A stretch of 64,000 bases of DNA from Epiperipatus broadwayi (GCA_028023455.1 JAQFVV010006622.1:549274-613273), one strand, 5' to 3'; counted from the first letter of the stretch, positions 23,416-35,508 are shown. Notes: generated by a model not told the origin, from the letters alone. Numbers and translations are program-made.

Positions 23416-25497
23416 CTAAAGGTTTAAATAAATTAAAATATGTGAAAAAATTACTCATGTCCAGCTACCTATTATTGATAAATGTATTTTGAATAATCAT
23501 TTAAAATATATGACATTGTGCTACTATGCTTAAGAATTTCACCTTGTAACAATATCTAGCTAAGAGATTTAAAAATACTAGTATTATAATTCTAGCTATT
23601 ACAAAAGACATGACTAAGAAATGGTTGCTAATTTGATAATAGTGAAATGGCAAAACCCTTCATAAATCACATGTACACATTATTTCAATTTGACCCTCGT
23701 TCATCTAATATTTACTTAAATACACAATTGTCTTACCAATCCATTGTCATCTTACTTCTGGATGGTGATGATGATGAAGTATATATGTATCCCTTATTAT
23801 GCTGTAATAATCCACTAAATTAAATTTACAAAATATATTTGTTGGCTTTATTATAACCTGTTAGCAAGGCACAACAGTACAATAAATATATTAATTACTT
23901 TATTATACACTTAAGATATTAAAGTGCCACTGAAGTAGCTATACTTCAAATTCAAATTTATCTATTGCTATACAATTTAAACATACATTATCTTCACCTA
24001 CCATGGTAGAATACAAACATGATATCTTTATGAAAAAAAGGCTTCTCAGATCCATAACTACTATAACAATAAACAAGCAATGGTATATTCCAAAACACCT
24101 TATTTGAGGCAAATATATGTGTGGACATGGTCCTAGCACATGAAACTTGGAATAGGAATCATAGAAAATTCTACCTAAGGATCCAATTATGCTAATGAGC
24201 ATGAAAGACAATATAATATTGGAAACAAAGTCCACTCATGAAAAATTCCTACAATTGGGGAGAGCTATTCTCAACCCTCCAATGTACTATCTAATTAGCA
24301 ACAATAATACGAGAGTGAGTTGCTTTCCAAACATCAAAAGATAACTTCTATCATTGGCAAACAATGGCAAGATAAAATACTACTTGAATGAGAAAAGTAA
24401 CTTTATATCACAAAAATACATATATTGGATAACATATAGAACCAACAAATAAATATGAGTCAAAATGACTTTAAAATATTTTAATTGTTGCTAATAAGAA
24501 AAACACACATATAACTACTAGTAGCATAAGATTGTAAAATATCAGACATAATTGGAAAATGCATAACATTCCATACAATAAAGATAAATTGTATTACTTT
24601 AATAATAATCTTATAATAAATAACTACTACATCAGTTAAAACTTTTGTGGGCTTCTGATAAATACCAATTTTGGCTGTTTATCCATAAATAATTATAAAT
24701 GCATAATAATAAAATAATATTAGCAAATAGAAATAAAATATGTATTTTCTTTATCTGGACATGTACACTAAACATCAATTTACCTAAAGCAAAAATAATA
24801 AACCATAATTTTTACCTTGAAATTCATAAATAATTCTGCATAAGAATAATAAGAATAAAATATAAAAAAATAATACATTTTTTAAAACACCCATAGCTAG
24901 TACTTTAAATAATGTCTTCAACCTTGAGCTACCTGATGCAAGAAATAATGTCCATTGGATAGCAAATAATTTATGATAATGCATCCACAATTTGTCACTC
25001 CTATAAAATAATAATTCTCATGACCTTCTTGGTAAAATTTGAACACATTAACATCACAAACAATGAATTTTGGGGCAGGATCCCTTTTTTGTGAACACTT
25101 GGATGTTTATTTCAAAAGTTTGCTATAGCTAGTTTTGCACATTTATTCATATAAAAGATATACCATTAGTAATGTTTCTTTCACTTTCACAAATATATTT
25201 TGAAGGTAAACTTGCCTTATTTTAAGACAACATTTCACACTATTTTTGGAAATTATCAATTTGTTAACTTGAACGTAGACATGAATGAGAGTAAGTAGTA
25301 AGCACCTTTTAAAAAAACACAAACAGCTAGAACAGCTTTTCACATTTCACAATGCACTTAGAATTAAATGCTTTTTTGTATTAATTTATTAGTTTGAATT
25401 CATATTCTCTAATTTAAATTGAAGTGCACAAAACTATTATTCATCAGAAATAATTTTTAAACAAAAATTATTGTTATAACTAAAAGACAGACTTAAT
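23416..25497. other. AT-rich noncoding stretch
   Basis: Short open frames on the minus strand (23939-24235, 24784-24990 and 25143-25343) have no recognisable content. Confidence 0.5.
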
Positions 25498-25852
25498 ATA
25501 TACCTGTGTCTATATATGTAATATAGGGTATATAAACACAGACTTTCAGATGACCCATCACTCTCCATTCTATCTAATAACACTGATACACTCAAGCACA
25601 TATATGCTGAAAAGATAAATAATCACCAATATACATATTTCATGCTAAACCAGCAATCATCAGTTGGTCCAGATTATCATCTCCCACACATGTATACTAT
25701 AAGTGCTCAGATATATATTAAGATAGACAATCTTCATACTTTAATGGACAGGCTCCAATCTACTGCACACTCCAACTCTTCAACCATCCATCCAATTGAA
25801 AATCTGATGATGGAATGCTTGAAGGCCACCCTGAGGCCGAGATTCTTGTCAT
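25498..25852 (+). repeat. Interspersed repeat family R1
   Basis: Collinear with 52976-53400 over its full length. Landmarks are AACACTGATACACT, AACCAGCAATCATCAGTTGG, TTTAATGGACAGGCTCCAAT and AATCTGATGATGGAA. The open frame 25642-25854 inside it is not a gene. Confidence 0.8.
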
Positions 25853-26737
25853 AACTAATATCTCTAATTCCTCAATTAATAAAGTTTTTTCCCTTTCAAA
25901 ATTAAAGTCAATATTTGTGTCAGCATTCTAGTAATAGCAAAATGAGTCACATTAAAATGGTTCTCCTAATAATGAGTTCAAATTAGTTCCTTTTAGTGCT
26001 AAATGAAGCTGAGCTTCAATTAAAGAGTCATTAACAAATGGTTTAAAGTTTTTTTCTCTTAAATATTAAAATAAATTCAACCAACTTATTAATGAAGAGT
26101 TGAGACATAAGTTCATTAAAGATAATGGATAAAAATAAAAGATTAGTAAAGTATAAAGTTCATGTGATGGCTTGAGAATATATAAACATACTAACTCAGC
26201 CTTGGATTATGCACATTTTAGAATCATTGCTAAGTAGAAAACATCAATTTTCTGTTGGCATCTTTGCTAGTTTTTTTCAAAATTCTCCTAATTAGACTAT
26301 GTATGGAAAACTTAATAACTTTTAGCTATTTAGTCACACATTATTACTTAATAAATATAATACAATTATGAAAAATTATCACTTTAAATTTTAAAAGAAA
26401 AAAATTTAAACTAGAAACCAAACTTTCTGCATCTTTTTGTTGAGGGTCAGTGGAGAAGATACACTCATTGCTCTGCCCACTCTACATCTTACACATTTTA
26501 AATGTGTCCTTAATATTTATAGCTTTTTTATTTTGATGGGCAGTTAATTAGCCACATCTTATTTTTATGCCCCTAGTATTAATTATTTACACTATAACAA
26601 GAAAATAAAAATAAAATTACCTAACAGTAATCAATTTCAAATTAACATGTGATAGTTTTTAATAAATTTCCATTGACATATTGACCTTTTTAACTTATTA
26701 AAAGAACTAATAAAATTAATAATACAATATTATTTTA
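25853..26737. other. AT-rich noncoding stretch
   Basis: Nothing recognised. Confidence 0.5.
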
Positions 26738-27870
26738 TAATTATAAATTTTATTAAATGCCCATTATTATATTAAGTAATAATTTACTAAGGCTGTAACC
26801 TTAGAAATAAGCGTCTGAAAAATACGAAGGTAGGGACCTCTATAGGTCTTAAAACACAAGCTTACGCTATGAAGAAAAGAGAGAATCCTTCTTTACTTCA
26901 ACCTACTTTTATATATAAATAGGTGAAGCTGAAGTGTTTTGATCTAAGAGTGTGAAGCTATTCAATACTTCACTAATTAAGTCCACAATTCTTATAATAC
27001 ATTAATACTCGCGAAATCTTACAATTTACTACGAGTCAATGAAAAGATCTTATAGTAAGAAATCTGTTACGATAATTTAAAGTTATAATTATAAATTTTA
27101 TTTCTAAGGTTACAGCCTTAGTAAATTATTACTTAATATAATAATGGGCGTTTAATAAAATTTATAATTACAACTTTAAATTATCGTAACAAATTTCTTA
27201 CTATAAGATCTTTTCATTGACTCGTAGTAAATTGTAAGATTTTGCGAGTATTAATGTATTATAAGAATTGTGGACTTAATTAGTGAAGTATTGAATAGCT
27301 TCACACTCTACCCCCCCGCTCTATAGATCTTAAAACACTACCTTCAGCTTCAACCTACTTTATATATAAAAGTAGGTTGAAGTAAAGAGAGGATTCTCTC
27401 TTATCTTCATAGCGTGAAGCTAAGTGTTTTAAGACCTATAGAGGTCCTACCTTATTTTCAGACTTATTTCAAGGTTACAGCTCTTAAGTAAATTATTACT
27501 TAATATAATAATGGGCATTTAATAAAATTTATAATTACAACTTTACATTATTAATGTAACAGATTTCTTACTATAAGATCTTTTCATTGACTCGTAGTAA
27601 ATCGTAAGATTTCGCGAGTATTAATGTATTATAAGAATTGTGGACTTAATTAGTGAAGTATTGAATAGCTTCACACTCTTAGATCAAAACACTTCAGCTT
27701 CACCTATTTATATATAAAAGTAGGTTGAAGTAAAGAAGGATTCTCTCTTTTCTTCATAGCGTAAGCTTGTGTTTTAAGACCTATAGAGGTCCCTACCTTC
27801 GTATTTTTCAGACGCTTATTTCTAAGGTTACAGCCTTAGTAAATTATTACTTAATATTATTTTATATTAT
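26738..27870. repeat. R5 cluster: one inverted and two direct units of about 360 bp
   Basis: The landmark AAGGTTACAGC occurs at about 27107, 27470 and 27825 on the plus strand. Its complement occurs near 26793. Unit 1 (26738-27105) is the inverted version of units 2 (27105-27480) and 3 (27465-27870). Each unit holds GACTCGTAGTAAAT, GTGGACTTAATTAGTG, AAGTAGGTTGAAG and GACCTATAGAGGTCC. Copies are close to identical apart from small indels and a C-run in unit 2. A diverged single unit lies at 39355-39612. No coding potential seen. Confidence 0.85.
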
Positions 27871-29327
27871 TTTTAAATATTTATTTTTATTTATTAAAAG
27901 TTCATACATTTGTTTATTTAAATACCTTTCAATATTAAATTAACTATAAAATATTATCAAATAAATAAATGAACTTAAAATAAAATTTAATTTCAATGAA
28001 TAACATTTCAAACTACTGTGCCCACATTCAAATCCACGCACACACACACACACACACCAGAAATCATTTTCTATTTTTTTAAATTCAATTTAATATGTTT
28101 AACATTTAACCTAATAGTTAGTAAACAATTTTCAATATTTTAAAATTATTTGAGTTGTGAAGTAGGAATGCACTAAATGTTACAGTCACACTTTCAAATA
28201 TGGGTTGAAAAATGATAACTGTTTAGTAGCCTTCAAAATCACCTCAGCTAATGATACAATTTATGACCTATCCTGTATACATATCTATAAACTAATTACT
28301 TTAATCTGACCAAAACATTACATGAATAATATTGCTTTGGTTTCATTTATTGCAAATAATATAAAATAATTGATTTATTTACATACATTTATTTATTAAT
28401 AAAAGTATAGTATTGGTAAGTAATTAAATGAAATGCCATTTTATATACTGATATGTTCATATAATATATTGAGGTTTTCATAGCCAAAAGATGTAAAAAA
28501 TATAATTTTCAGGTTTCCTATGTAGAAGTTACAGAAACGTTTCAAATAACTATTTCACTACAGAGTAAAGAGTTATCAAGAGTTGTCCACAGAAAATCAA
28601 AAAAAGAACGAGCAACAACCATTAGTATTGTTACCTAGTGGATGAATTAAGTTTCAGTGGTTTTCTATTTCTGTTTTATCCTCTAGTTAAGAATTAAGTA
28701 GATATCTATTTACCAATAATGTTGAACATTGGCTGTGGTAACTAACTAAATGAATGAATCTTAAGCCAATTATAAATACTATTACTTGTTATCTTGGATT
28801 TAAACTGGATCTGAACTTTTGCATAACCTCCACGAGGCCTCTGCCACTCATGTATAATTAGCATCAATGTTACTCCATGGCTATTCTGGATTATGCCTGA
28901 TATTATCTGATGAGATTTGCATTGAAACATTGGTGCAATATTAGTGTTATATGTGGACAAGCTGAAAATTATATTCTTTATGTAAGTTTATATTCATACA
29001 GATGTAGAATAGCCAAATGTTATTTAAAGAAACGTTTATGTGCTAAATTAATATATTATTTAAAAACTATATTTGGGTGTATGTTGAAATTAGATATTTT
29101 TATAATTTTTAAAAAAATCTGGGTAATTATCTATTCGTGATGACCAAATTTTTGGACTCATATAGTCTGTATCTCTGTAATAATTACATCTAATCATCAT
29201 CAGAAATAATTCAAAATGGTTTATTAAAGCCAACTTCTAATAAAAATATTATATCGTATCTAAAAATAAGATGTACTTTTTATATATAAGATATATAAAT
29301 TAAAATAGTAAGAAATCTTCATGATAA
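27871..29327. other. AT-rich noncoding stretch
   Basis: Contains a short (CA)n run near 28038-28058. Short open frames at 28742-28960 and 28910-29140 have no recognisable content. Confidence 0.5.
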
Positions 29328-29507
29328 AGTGAAATCTATATAACTAACGTAAAACATCTGTTAAGAACAAATCCACCAAATCTAATTTACCTTGAGTCTA
29401 GAAATTGGATGACTCATGAAGAACAAATTGCTTATAATCAAAATGATATGAGGGCAATTTTTCACTTAAGGGAACGACTTTACAATTCTATGTTGATTAC
29501 AAAATGA
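29328..29507 (+). CDS. Possible orphan exon or element fragment, unknown protein
   Basis: An open frame of 59 codons between a TAA and a TGA has no ATG near its start but unusually protein-like composition for this window (SRNWMTHEEQIAYNQNDMRA, IFHLRERLYNSMLI). It is richer in acidic, polar and aromatic residues than chance frames in AT-rich DNA, and codons are balanced. I recognise no family. An AG at 29328-29329 could be a splice acceptor but lacks a good pyrimidine tract. It could be a terminal exon of a host gene, a piece of a transposon protein, or coincidence. Confidence 0.25.
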   Translation, partial: SEIYITNVKHLLRTNPPNLIYLESRNWMTHEEQIAYNQNDMRAIFHLRERLYNSMLITK

Positions 29508-30594
29508 AGCAAAAAAAAAAGGTATTTTTATAATGTAAAGTAAAAGTCTATTTTAAAAGCATTATTTAGTTGTTTTGCTAAAGGTTACTATTTGCATCTA
29601 AAAAAGACAAATTACATTTAATAAATGGCATATTACGGCTTTATTTTTTTGAAGGATCTGAAGGAAGGAAATCTTTCTTTAAAGTGATATTTGAAATCTA
29701 AACAAATTAGGAAAGAGTGAAAAAATACAATACAGTATTATAAAGATTTTTTTTTCTATTTGCATTATACATGCGTGCATATATATTTATACAATAAATT
29801 TAAACTCTTAATATGTAAAAGAGTAACAGTGATCGGAAAGGTTAATAAACAATGGAGATAATTAATTATAACTGCAGCAATAAATAGACTTTCTTTACTA
29901 ATATACAATTAAGAATAGCTATATATTTTTTTCAATTCTTAATATTTAATTGTCATCTTAAAAATGTTCATGTTATTTTCTTAACTTTATGCATAACTAT
30001 ACACATCAAAAAAGATTATGTGTTAGTGTTAATTATAAATTCTGCTTGCCACTTCCATGACTAGGAGTTTATATTGGGGAATTTTTTTTTTAGTTTGCTA
30101 AAAATTTTTAAGAAGTGTTAGGCTTTTACAGATACCCCTTTCCATAGTTATTCAAGTTAGCCACCGTAATATTGGTTAGTAAATGGGTATCTAGAAATTA
30201 TTAGATAGACACTCAAGGACAGCAAAACATTCATCAAAAGCCCAGCAATGTTCAGTAATGACTGTCTGAATCACAATTGCATTATGAATTCATACTTAAA
30301 GACCTTTATGTAACAATACAATATATAATGCTGGTTTTTATCACGTGTACTTCTTAAATTATTAATGGTAGAATATTATGTTTGTAAGATTCATAATCTG
30401 TAATTTCATTCTTCTGCAAAGTTGCAATGTCTCAGCCAATTGAAACATTGAATTCATTTTTTATGTAATTAGAATACCTACTCCACTTAATAACATGAAG
30501 TTGATTGATAAATGGATATTAAGCCATTTTTAGATGAATAAAAATTAAATAATAAAACTATCACCAATTAATATTTGATGTAATTTTATGATAA
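29508..30594. other. AT-rich noncoding stretch
   Basis: Nothing recognised. Confidence 0.5.
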
Positions 30595-30703
30595 AAATCA
30601 AGTCAGATGTCACATGACCTAATTTTAATAAAGCTCGTATTTACAAATGTTATATGTAGAGTTCACAAACCAAAATCTTAACAAGCTTTGAGAATATCCT
30701 CAA

Positions 30704-30741
30704 CCCCAGACCGGTTTCTGCATCTAGCATCGTCAGTGAGG
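30704..30741 (-). ncRNA. Canonical minimal type I hammerhead ribozyme motif
   Basis: Read on the minus strand, stem I CCTCA (30737-30741) pairs with TGGGG (30704-30708). The core CTGACGA (30730-30736) fits CTGANGA. Stem II is TGC with GCA around a 5-nt loop. GAA follows, then the palindrome ACCGGT and C at 30709, giving the preferred GTC site. Every conserved core position is present. The self-complementary stem III suggests that it would work best as a dimer, as known for minimal hammerheads of retroelements. Confidence 0.8.
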
Positions 30742-31344
30742 TGCCAGGATATTCATTATATTAAAAATACTAGGACTAGCCCAGCACTTTATCTAATGTA
30801 TAACTATTGAGAAGAAAATCTGAAACTTTCAGACATCCATATGTCTAAAAATCCAGCTATCTCACTCAAATAGCCATATGGGACTGAACTAAGTTCAGAT
30901 ACACCATATATTAATAGCTCCAGCAATATAAAATCGCCAAAGCCTTAATAGCAAAAACTAAAATGATAAAAAAAAAATCAAGTCAGATGTCACATGACCT
31001 AATTTTAATAAAGTTCGTATTTACAAATGTTATATATAGAGTTTGCAAAACAAACTCTTAACAAGCTTGAGAACATCTGCGTCTAGGGTCATGTGACACC
31101 TGACTTGATTTTTTATCATTTTATTTTTTTGCTATTAAGGCTTTGGCGATCTAGCATCATGTGACATCTGACTCATCATTTTATTTTTTGCTATTAAGGC
31201 TTTGGCGATCCTATATTGCTGGAGCTATTAATATATGGAGTATATATGGATGTCTGAAAGTTTCAGATTTTCTTCTCAATAGTTATACATTAGATAAAGT
31301 ACTGGGCTAATCCTAGTATTTTTAATATAATGAATATCCTGGCA

Positions 31345-31382
31345 CCTCATTGAAGACTCTAGATGCAAAAACAGGTTTGGAG
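31345..31382 (+). ncRNA. Degenerate hammerhead in the opposite R2 arm
   Basis: Collinear with the minus-strand motif at 30704-30741 and the same length (38 nt). It has TTGAAGA for the core, AAA for GAA and T at the cleavage position. It is probably inactive. Confidence 0.6.
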
Positions 31383-31445
31383 TTGAGGATATTCTCAAAA
31401 CTTGTTAAGAGTTTGTTTTGCGAACGCTATATATAACATGTAATT

Positions 31446-32624
31446 TTATTACTACCAGAAATCATTCATATGTGTGGAAGATATTTTGTTCTTAGAGAAT
31501 CACATTTAGGATACATCAAATGAGGGATTCTAGGTCCCTGGGTTGTAGATTATTTTATATATGTATATATTTGAAACGGCTTGCGAACTTTAGAGAAGTC
31601 TACAAAAAAAAAAATTAAAAATTAAATTACTTTTTATTTATTAAAACAATAATATTCCATATATATATAGAGAGAGAGATGAACATAGAAACAAATGTTT
31701 ATTAAATGTTTCTATTTTTAAAATTTATTGTGCAATAAAAATTTGTGTCCTTTTTTTATCATTAAATAGTTATTAAAACAATTAGATTATCATATAAAAT
31801 AGTTCACTCATTATAGACTGTAGGTAACAAACTAGTTAACACGATGGAAAATAATGTAACAATAATACTTTATTTTATCACTGAAATATTTAATTTTAAT
31901 CAATAAGGCAAAATGTGATCAAATTTATAATTGCAAACACAATAATTTGTTGAAATTCTTAATAATACTTTATTTTATTAATTTATGCAACACATACCAG
32001 CTTTTAATGTTAGCCTTAATTAATGCATCTTTTTCTGTTAGATCACTGGGCTCCGGATGATAAAGAGAAATTAAGATGTGCTTTTTATTAAGTAAATTTT
32101 TATTCTAGATCTGTTTATTAATATCTAAAATTTTATTTAGTTACTACACATATTTCTAATTTCCAACTAATAAAAGTCATTTTAAACTCAAATATCTATA
32201 TTTTTCAATTTCCAATTATTTATTTGGTAAAAAGATCTTTCTGCAATATTTTGTAACTTTTAGAAAATATATGTTGTAAATACAGGCTTATTAAATTAGG
32301 TCATGTGATGTCTAACTTGAATTTTTTTTTTTGTAATGTTGTAATACTAGATGTAGCTGTCTTGGGATTAAAACTTTTACTTTAAATATATGTGTAGACG
32401 TAAATTATTATGAGAATTTTTCATGTAAGAATATAGACAAAATTTCAATTATGATATAACCAGGCAATAATTACTTAAATTTGGTCAAGCAAACTGAATC
32501 AATGTGACCGTGATTGACTCATATTAAGCCAAAAATAGAAACAAGATGAAACTGCTTTTAAATTATCACTCTAGATGACATAAGAATTAAAAATCAATCA
32601 TAGATAGTTCAAAAATGTATATAT
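31446..32624. other. AT-rich noncoding stretch with an R2 end fragment
   Basis: About 32283-32335 contains TTAGGTCATGTGATGTCTAA, a lone R2 terminus. An (AG)n run lies near 31668-31679. Nothing else recognised. Confidence 0.5.
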
Positions 32625-33340
32625 ATATGATGACTAGATGGATCTTTACCCATAGCTCCTAACAAGATTTTGTTTACATAAACACTGAGAGAGATAAAAT
32701 TCAATATGTCTTTCATTGTCTGCAACCTTTAGACCATGGTTTCGAGCTAGTTGACTCACCTCAGTAAAGGGTGGGAAGACTAGAAACTAGATCTAAATAC
32801 TAACTCTACAATCAGCATTTATGTAACATGTTTCTATCAGTTTGTTAGGAGCTATTGGTAAAGCTCCATCTAGTGATCATAAAATGCAAACTAAGAGCAA
32901 GTTACGAAATTTATAACTTGTTTTGTTTATCATAAATGTACCCTTGAAGATTTTTGCAATGATATATTTTGCAAAGGCTTTTACTATATGATGAAACAAC
33001 TGATTTCAGACCAATATAGCTGTCTATTTTGTTTGGTTGGATTTGAAGATATTTACGTATCTGAAAAATTCGTGCTTTCAAACTGATAGAAACGTGTTTC
33101 GTAAATGCTGATTGTAGAGTTAGTATTTAGATCTAGTTTTTAGTCTTCCTACCCTTTAGCTCGAAACCATGGTCTAAAGGTTGGAGACAACAAAAGAGAT
33201 ATTGAATTATATCTCTCTCAGCGCTTATGTAAACAAAAGCTTGTTAGGCGCTATTGGCAAAGCTCCATCTAGTGATCATAACATGCAAGCTAAGTGCAAG
33301 TTATGATGTTTATAACTTGTTTTGTTTATCATATATATAT
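32625..33340. repeat. Foldback family R3
   Basis: The left end (GACTAGATGGATCTTTACCC) and right end (GCAAAGCTCCATCTAGTGATC) are inverted. The arms contain the matching inverted strings ACCATGGTTTCGAGCTA and TAGCTCGAAACCATGGT. An additional direct copy of the right end lies inside at 32849-32935 (GCTCCATCTAGTGATCATAA ... CTTGTTTTGTTTATCAT). The internal TTAGTATTTAGATCTAG segment also resembles the R2 copy near 14305, so R2 and R3 may be related. Confidence 0.8.
32726..32770 (-). ncRNA. Hammerhead motif with one core deviation (R3)
   Basis: On the minus strand, stem I CCTTTA pairs perfectly with TAAAGG. The core reads CTGAGGT, so A9 is T. Stem II is GAGT with GCTC, then GAA, the palindrome ACCATGGT and C, giving a GTC site. 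The mirror at about 33153-33180 on the plus strand keeps stem I, GAA, ACCATGGT and C but has lost the core strand. Confidence 0.65.
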
Positions 33341-33360
33341 ATATATATATATATTCTTAT

Positions 33361-33900
33361 TCAGTGTCTGTATTTCTTCAGAATTATATGCATAATCTTG
33401 TAATTGAATATTAATAAATATAGTAACCTAAATATATATAAAGGATAACTTAAAAAAAAAACTTTTATCCACTTATGCTTTTGACTATCTTTGTAATCTT
33501 TGTCAACTCTTTCAAAGGCTAACCTTCCTACAATTCCATGATTTTTACATGTACATTGGAGAAAAGAATTGAAGAGCATTTGCTGTAATTAAGAAGGGTT
33601 CAAAAATGAAACAAAATTGTAATGGCAATTATAATGTGTCAGCATCAATTCTTTTTTTTATGACCACAATAGATTATGTATATATGGTTTTAATTTGAAT
33701 TATAATAATGTAAAAATATTACAAATTGAAAGAAATCACAATAAAAAGAAAATAAAGAAAGCTATGTTAATACATAAATATAAGCAAGAATTAATAAACA
33801 GACAGGCAGCAAAATGTAAAAATCACAGAATTGTTGGAAGGTTAGCCTTTGAAAGTGTTAGTTGACAAAGGCTACGAAGATAATCGAAAATGCTCCTAAG
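33361..33900 (+). pseudogene. Second PLE remnant: 3' coding end with inverted terminus
   Basis: On the plus strand about 33700-33860 reads ERNHNKKKIKKAMLI, then LINRQAAKCKNHRI and VGRLAFE. This corresponds to the C-terminal tail of the PLE at 17.5-21.6 kb (ERNHSKRKIKEAIF, LINRQASNIKIRDSW). The upstream block 33361-33579 is an inverted copy of the same terminus; its minus frame also reads CKNHGIVGRLAFE. The layout is again an inverted partial copy next to a direct one. The reverse transcriptase is missing. A degenerate hammerhead-like segment lies at about 33847-33895, with stem I TTAG/CTAA. The sequence is diverged from the other PLE, so it is a distinct subfamily. Confidence 0.8.
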
Positions 33901-33975
33901 TGGATAAAAGTTTTTTTTTTAAATTGTACATTATATATATTTAGGTTACTGTATTTATTAATATTCATTTACAAG

Positions 33976-33976
<1 letters not shown>

Positions 33977-34008
<32 letters not shown>

Positions 34009-34015
34009 CCTATGG

Positions 34016-34057
<42 letters not shown>
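33977..34057. repeat. Two (AT)n microsatellites
   Basis: Two long AT tracts separated by TTTCCTATGG. A shorter AT run lies at about 33331-33355 on the other side of the PLE remnant. The plus frame 33862-34059 runs into these tracts and is not a gene. Confidence 0.95.
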
Positions 34058-34059
<2 letters not shown>

Positions 34060-34158
34060 CCAAAGGAAATATATATAAAACAAAATATACTTATATATTC
34101 ATAAAATATTAAACTATTTTGTAGATATATAAGTATTTTTTTTGTTATATATATATGT

Positions 34159-34410
34159 TTACTAGAGGGAGCTTACCACTAGCTCCAATCAAGCTTTAAT
34201 TTATAAATGCTGAAAGAGAAAGAATTCAAAACTTCTATCGGAAAGTTCTTAATTGGACTGGGCGTAAGGACTTTCCGATAGAGATTTTGAATTCTTTCTC
34301 TTTCGGCACTTATAAATTAAAGCTTGATTGGAGATAGTGACAAGCTCCATCTAGTGAATGTTTTAATACAAGCTTAAAAGCAAGTTACACAATTTATATC
34401 TTGTTTTATT
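34159..34410. repeat. Foldback related to R3
   Basis: The arms GCTCCAATCAAGCTTTAATT and AATTAAAGCTTGATTGGAG are inverted around about 34260, and a second matching inner pair contains CTATCGGAAAG and CTTTCCGATAG. The right side continues with GCTCCATCTAGTGA and a CTTGTTTTATTAAT tail like R3. I see no hammerhead core here. Confidence 0.8.
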
Positions 34411-34420
34411 AATTATTATA

Positions 34421-35506
34421 CACCTGGGTCTCGTTTTACGCGACAGATAGGTTCCTCAGAAAACACACGCAAACGAAATCATGCAAAAATAGACGTAACT
34501 TACATGGAAAAAGGGGAATGCAGTTTGTGATTTTTCAAAATTTGCATAAAAGCAAAGCACCAACGTAAAATTACTTTAAAATTCATGCAAAAAAAACCAA
34601 TAAGGAAATAAAATATGACTAATAAAAAATTTCAAATTTGAAAAAAATTGATACAAGACAAACTTTTTTTAACTATAATATTTAATTTTATTCAAAATAA
34701 TATATTTTTATGCCTAATTTACAATACAGTAATTTACATTTTTTATAGCTATTTTCCAAAAAACATGTTCATTTGTAAACAACTAGAGCCAACTTCACAC
34801 TCATGTTGTAACAGTGGTTTTCTGGTGACAACGTAATTAGTAATTAATCTTTGAGACAATGATTTTAGTAATTGTTTATGAAGCTAACAACTAAAAATTA
34901 AATTCTTATTTTTGTCTTTAATTTTCAATTTGGTTTAAAAATCAAATTTCACATTAATTTCAAGTTGCAGTAAGTAATTTTTAAATTGTTAATTACAATT
35001 AAAAATCAGATTTTAATTTTTAATTGTCAAATTTAATTATGCCCACTGCTATTACTGACCTTTTAAAAAATAACTTGTGGACACTAAATGATTAATAATT
35101 GATTACGTTCGTTTTTAAAAAGCAAAAACAGAATGTGATTTAAAATGCAAAATTAACACGTACAATGTTTGAACAAATTTACATTATAATCTTGTAAAAT
35201 TTAATGTGTGTATACATAAAATGTGGAAATTATGATTTTAATTTCATTATTGCATAAAATCTTACTATTATAAAGCACTGAAAATATTGAAATTACTAAG
35301 ATGAAAGTCGAATTCCAATAATGTGCTATTACTTTCAATATAATGTAAGTGCGCAAAATTTATTATTTAAAGTCATAGCGCATTATCGGAGTTCGTACAC
35401 CTCGGTCTCTTTTTACGTGGACTTATTTAACACACTTCCGGTGAAACACGAATCACGTAACTTCAAAATCGTGTTAAATAAGTCCACGTAAAAAGAGACC
35501 CAGGTG
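34421..35506. mobile_element. TA-flanked 1.09-kb MITE-like element with CACCTGGGTCTC ends
   Basis: It starts CACCTGGGTCTCGTTTTACG and ends CGTAAAAAGAGACCCAGGTG, with TA on both outer sides, which fits Tc1/mariner-type TA duplication. No transposase is visible. The right end (35398-35506) is itself a complete 109-bp inverted repeat beginning CACCTCGGTCTC and also preceded by TA. A short copy may therefore have inserted in, or formed the end of, a longer one. Confidence 0.75.
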
Positions 35507-35508
35507 TA

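Larger units (their letters stand above)
30595..31445. repeat. Foldback family R2 with nested partial copies
   Basis: The left arm (about 30640-30860) pairs with the right arm (about 31215-31440). In the middle, 30975-31200 holds further partial copies of the same ends: AAGTCAGATGTCACATGACC twice, and the inverted CATGTGACACCTGACTTG. The repeated ends suggest a second insertion or rearrangement inside an older inverted pair. Both arms carry hammerhead motifs. A lone R2 end fragment lies at about 32283-32335. Confidence 0.85.

Noticed and set aside
25800-25830. CTGATGATGG in R1 copies (also near 53299 and, inverted, 13322) as a hammerhead core
   Set aside because: No GAA-plus-palindrome half follows at a workable distance and no stem I can be formed, so it is only a core-like string.
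26738-27870. CRISPR-like or satellite array
   Set aside because: Only three long units, one inverted, with no short repeats and spacers. The genome is clearly animal.
33862-34059. 65-codon plus-strand frame
   Set aside because: PLE terminal repeat sequence running into an (AT)n tract.
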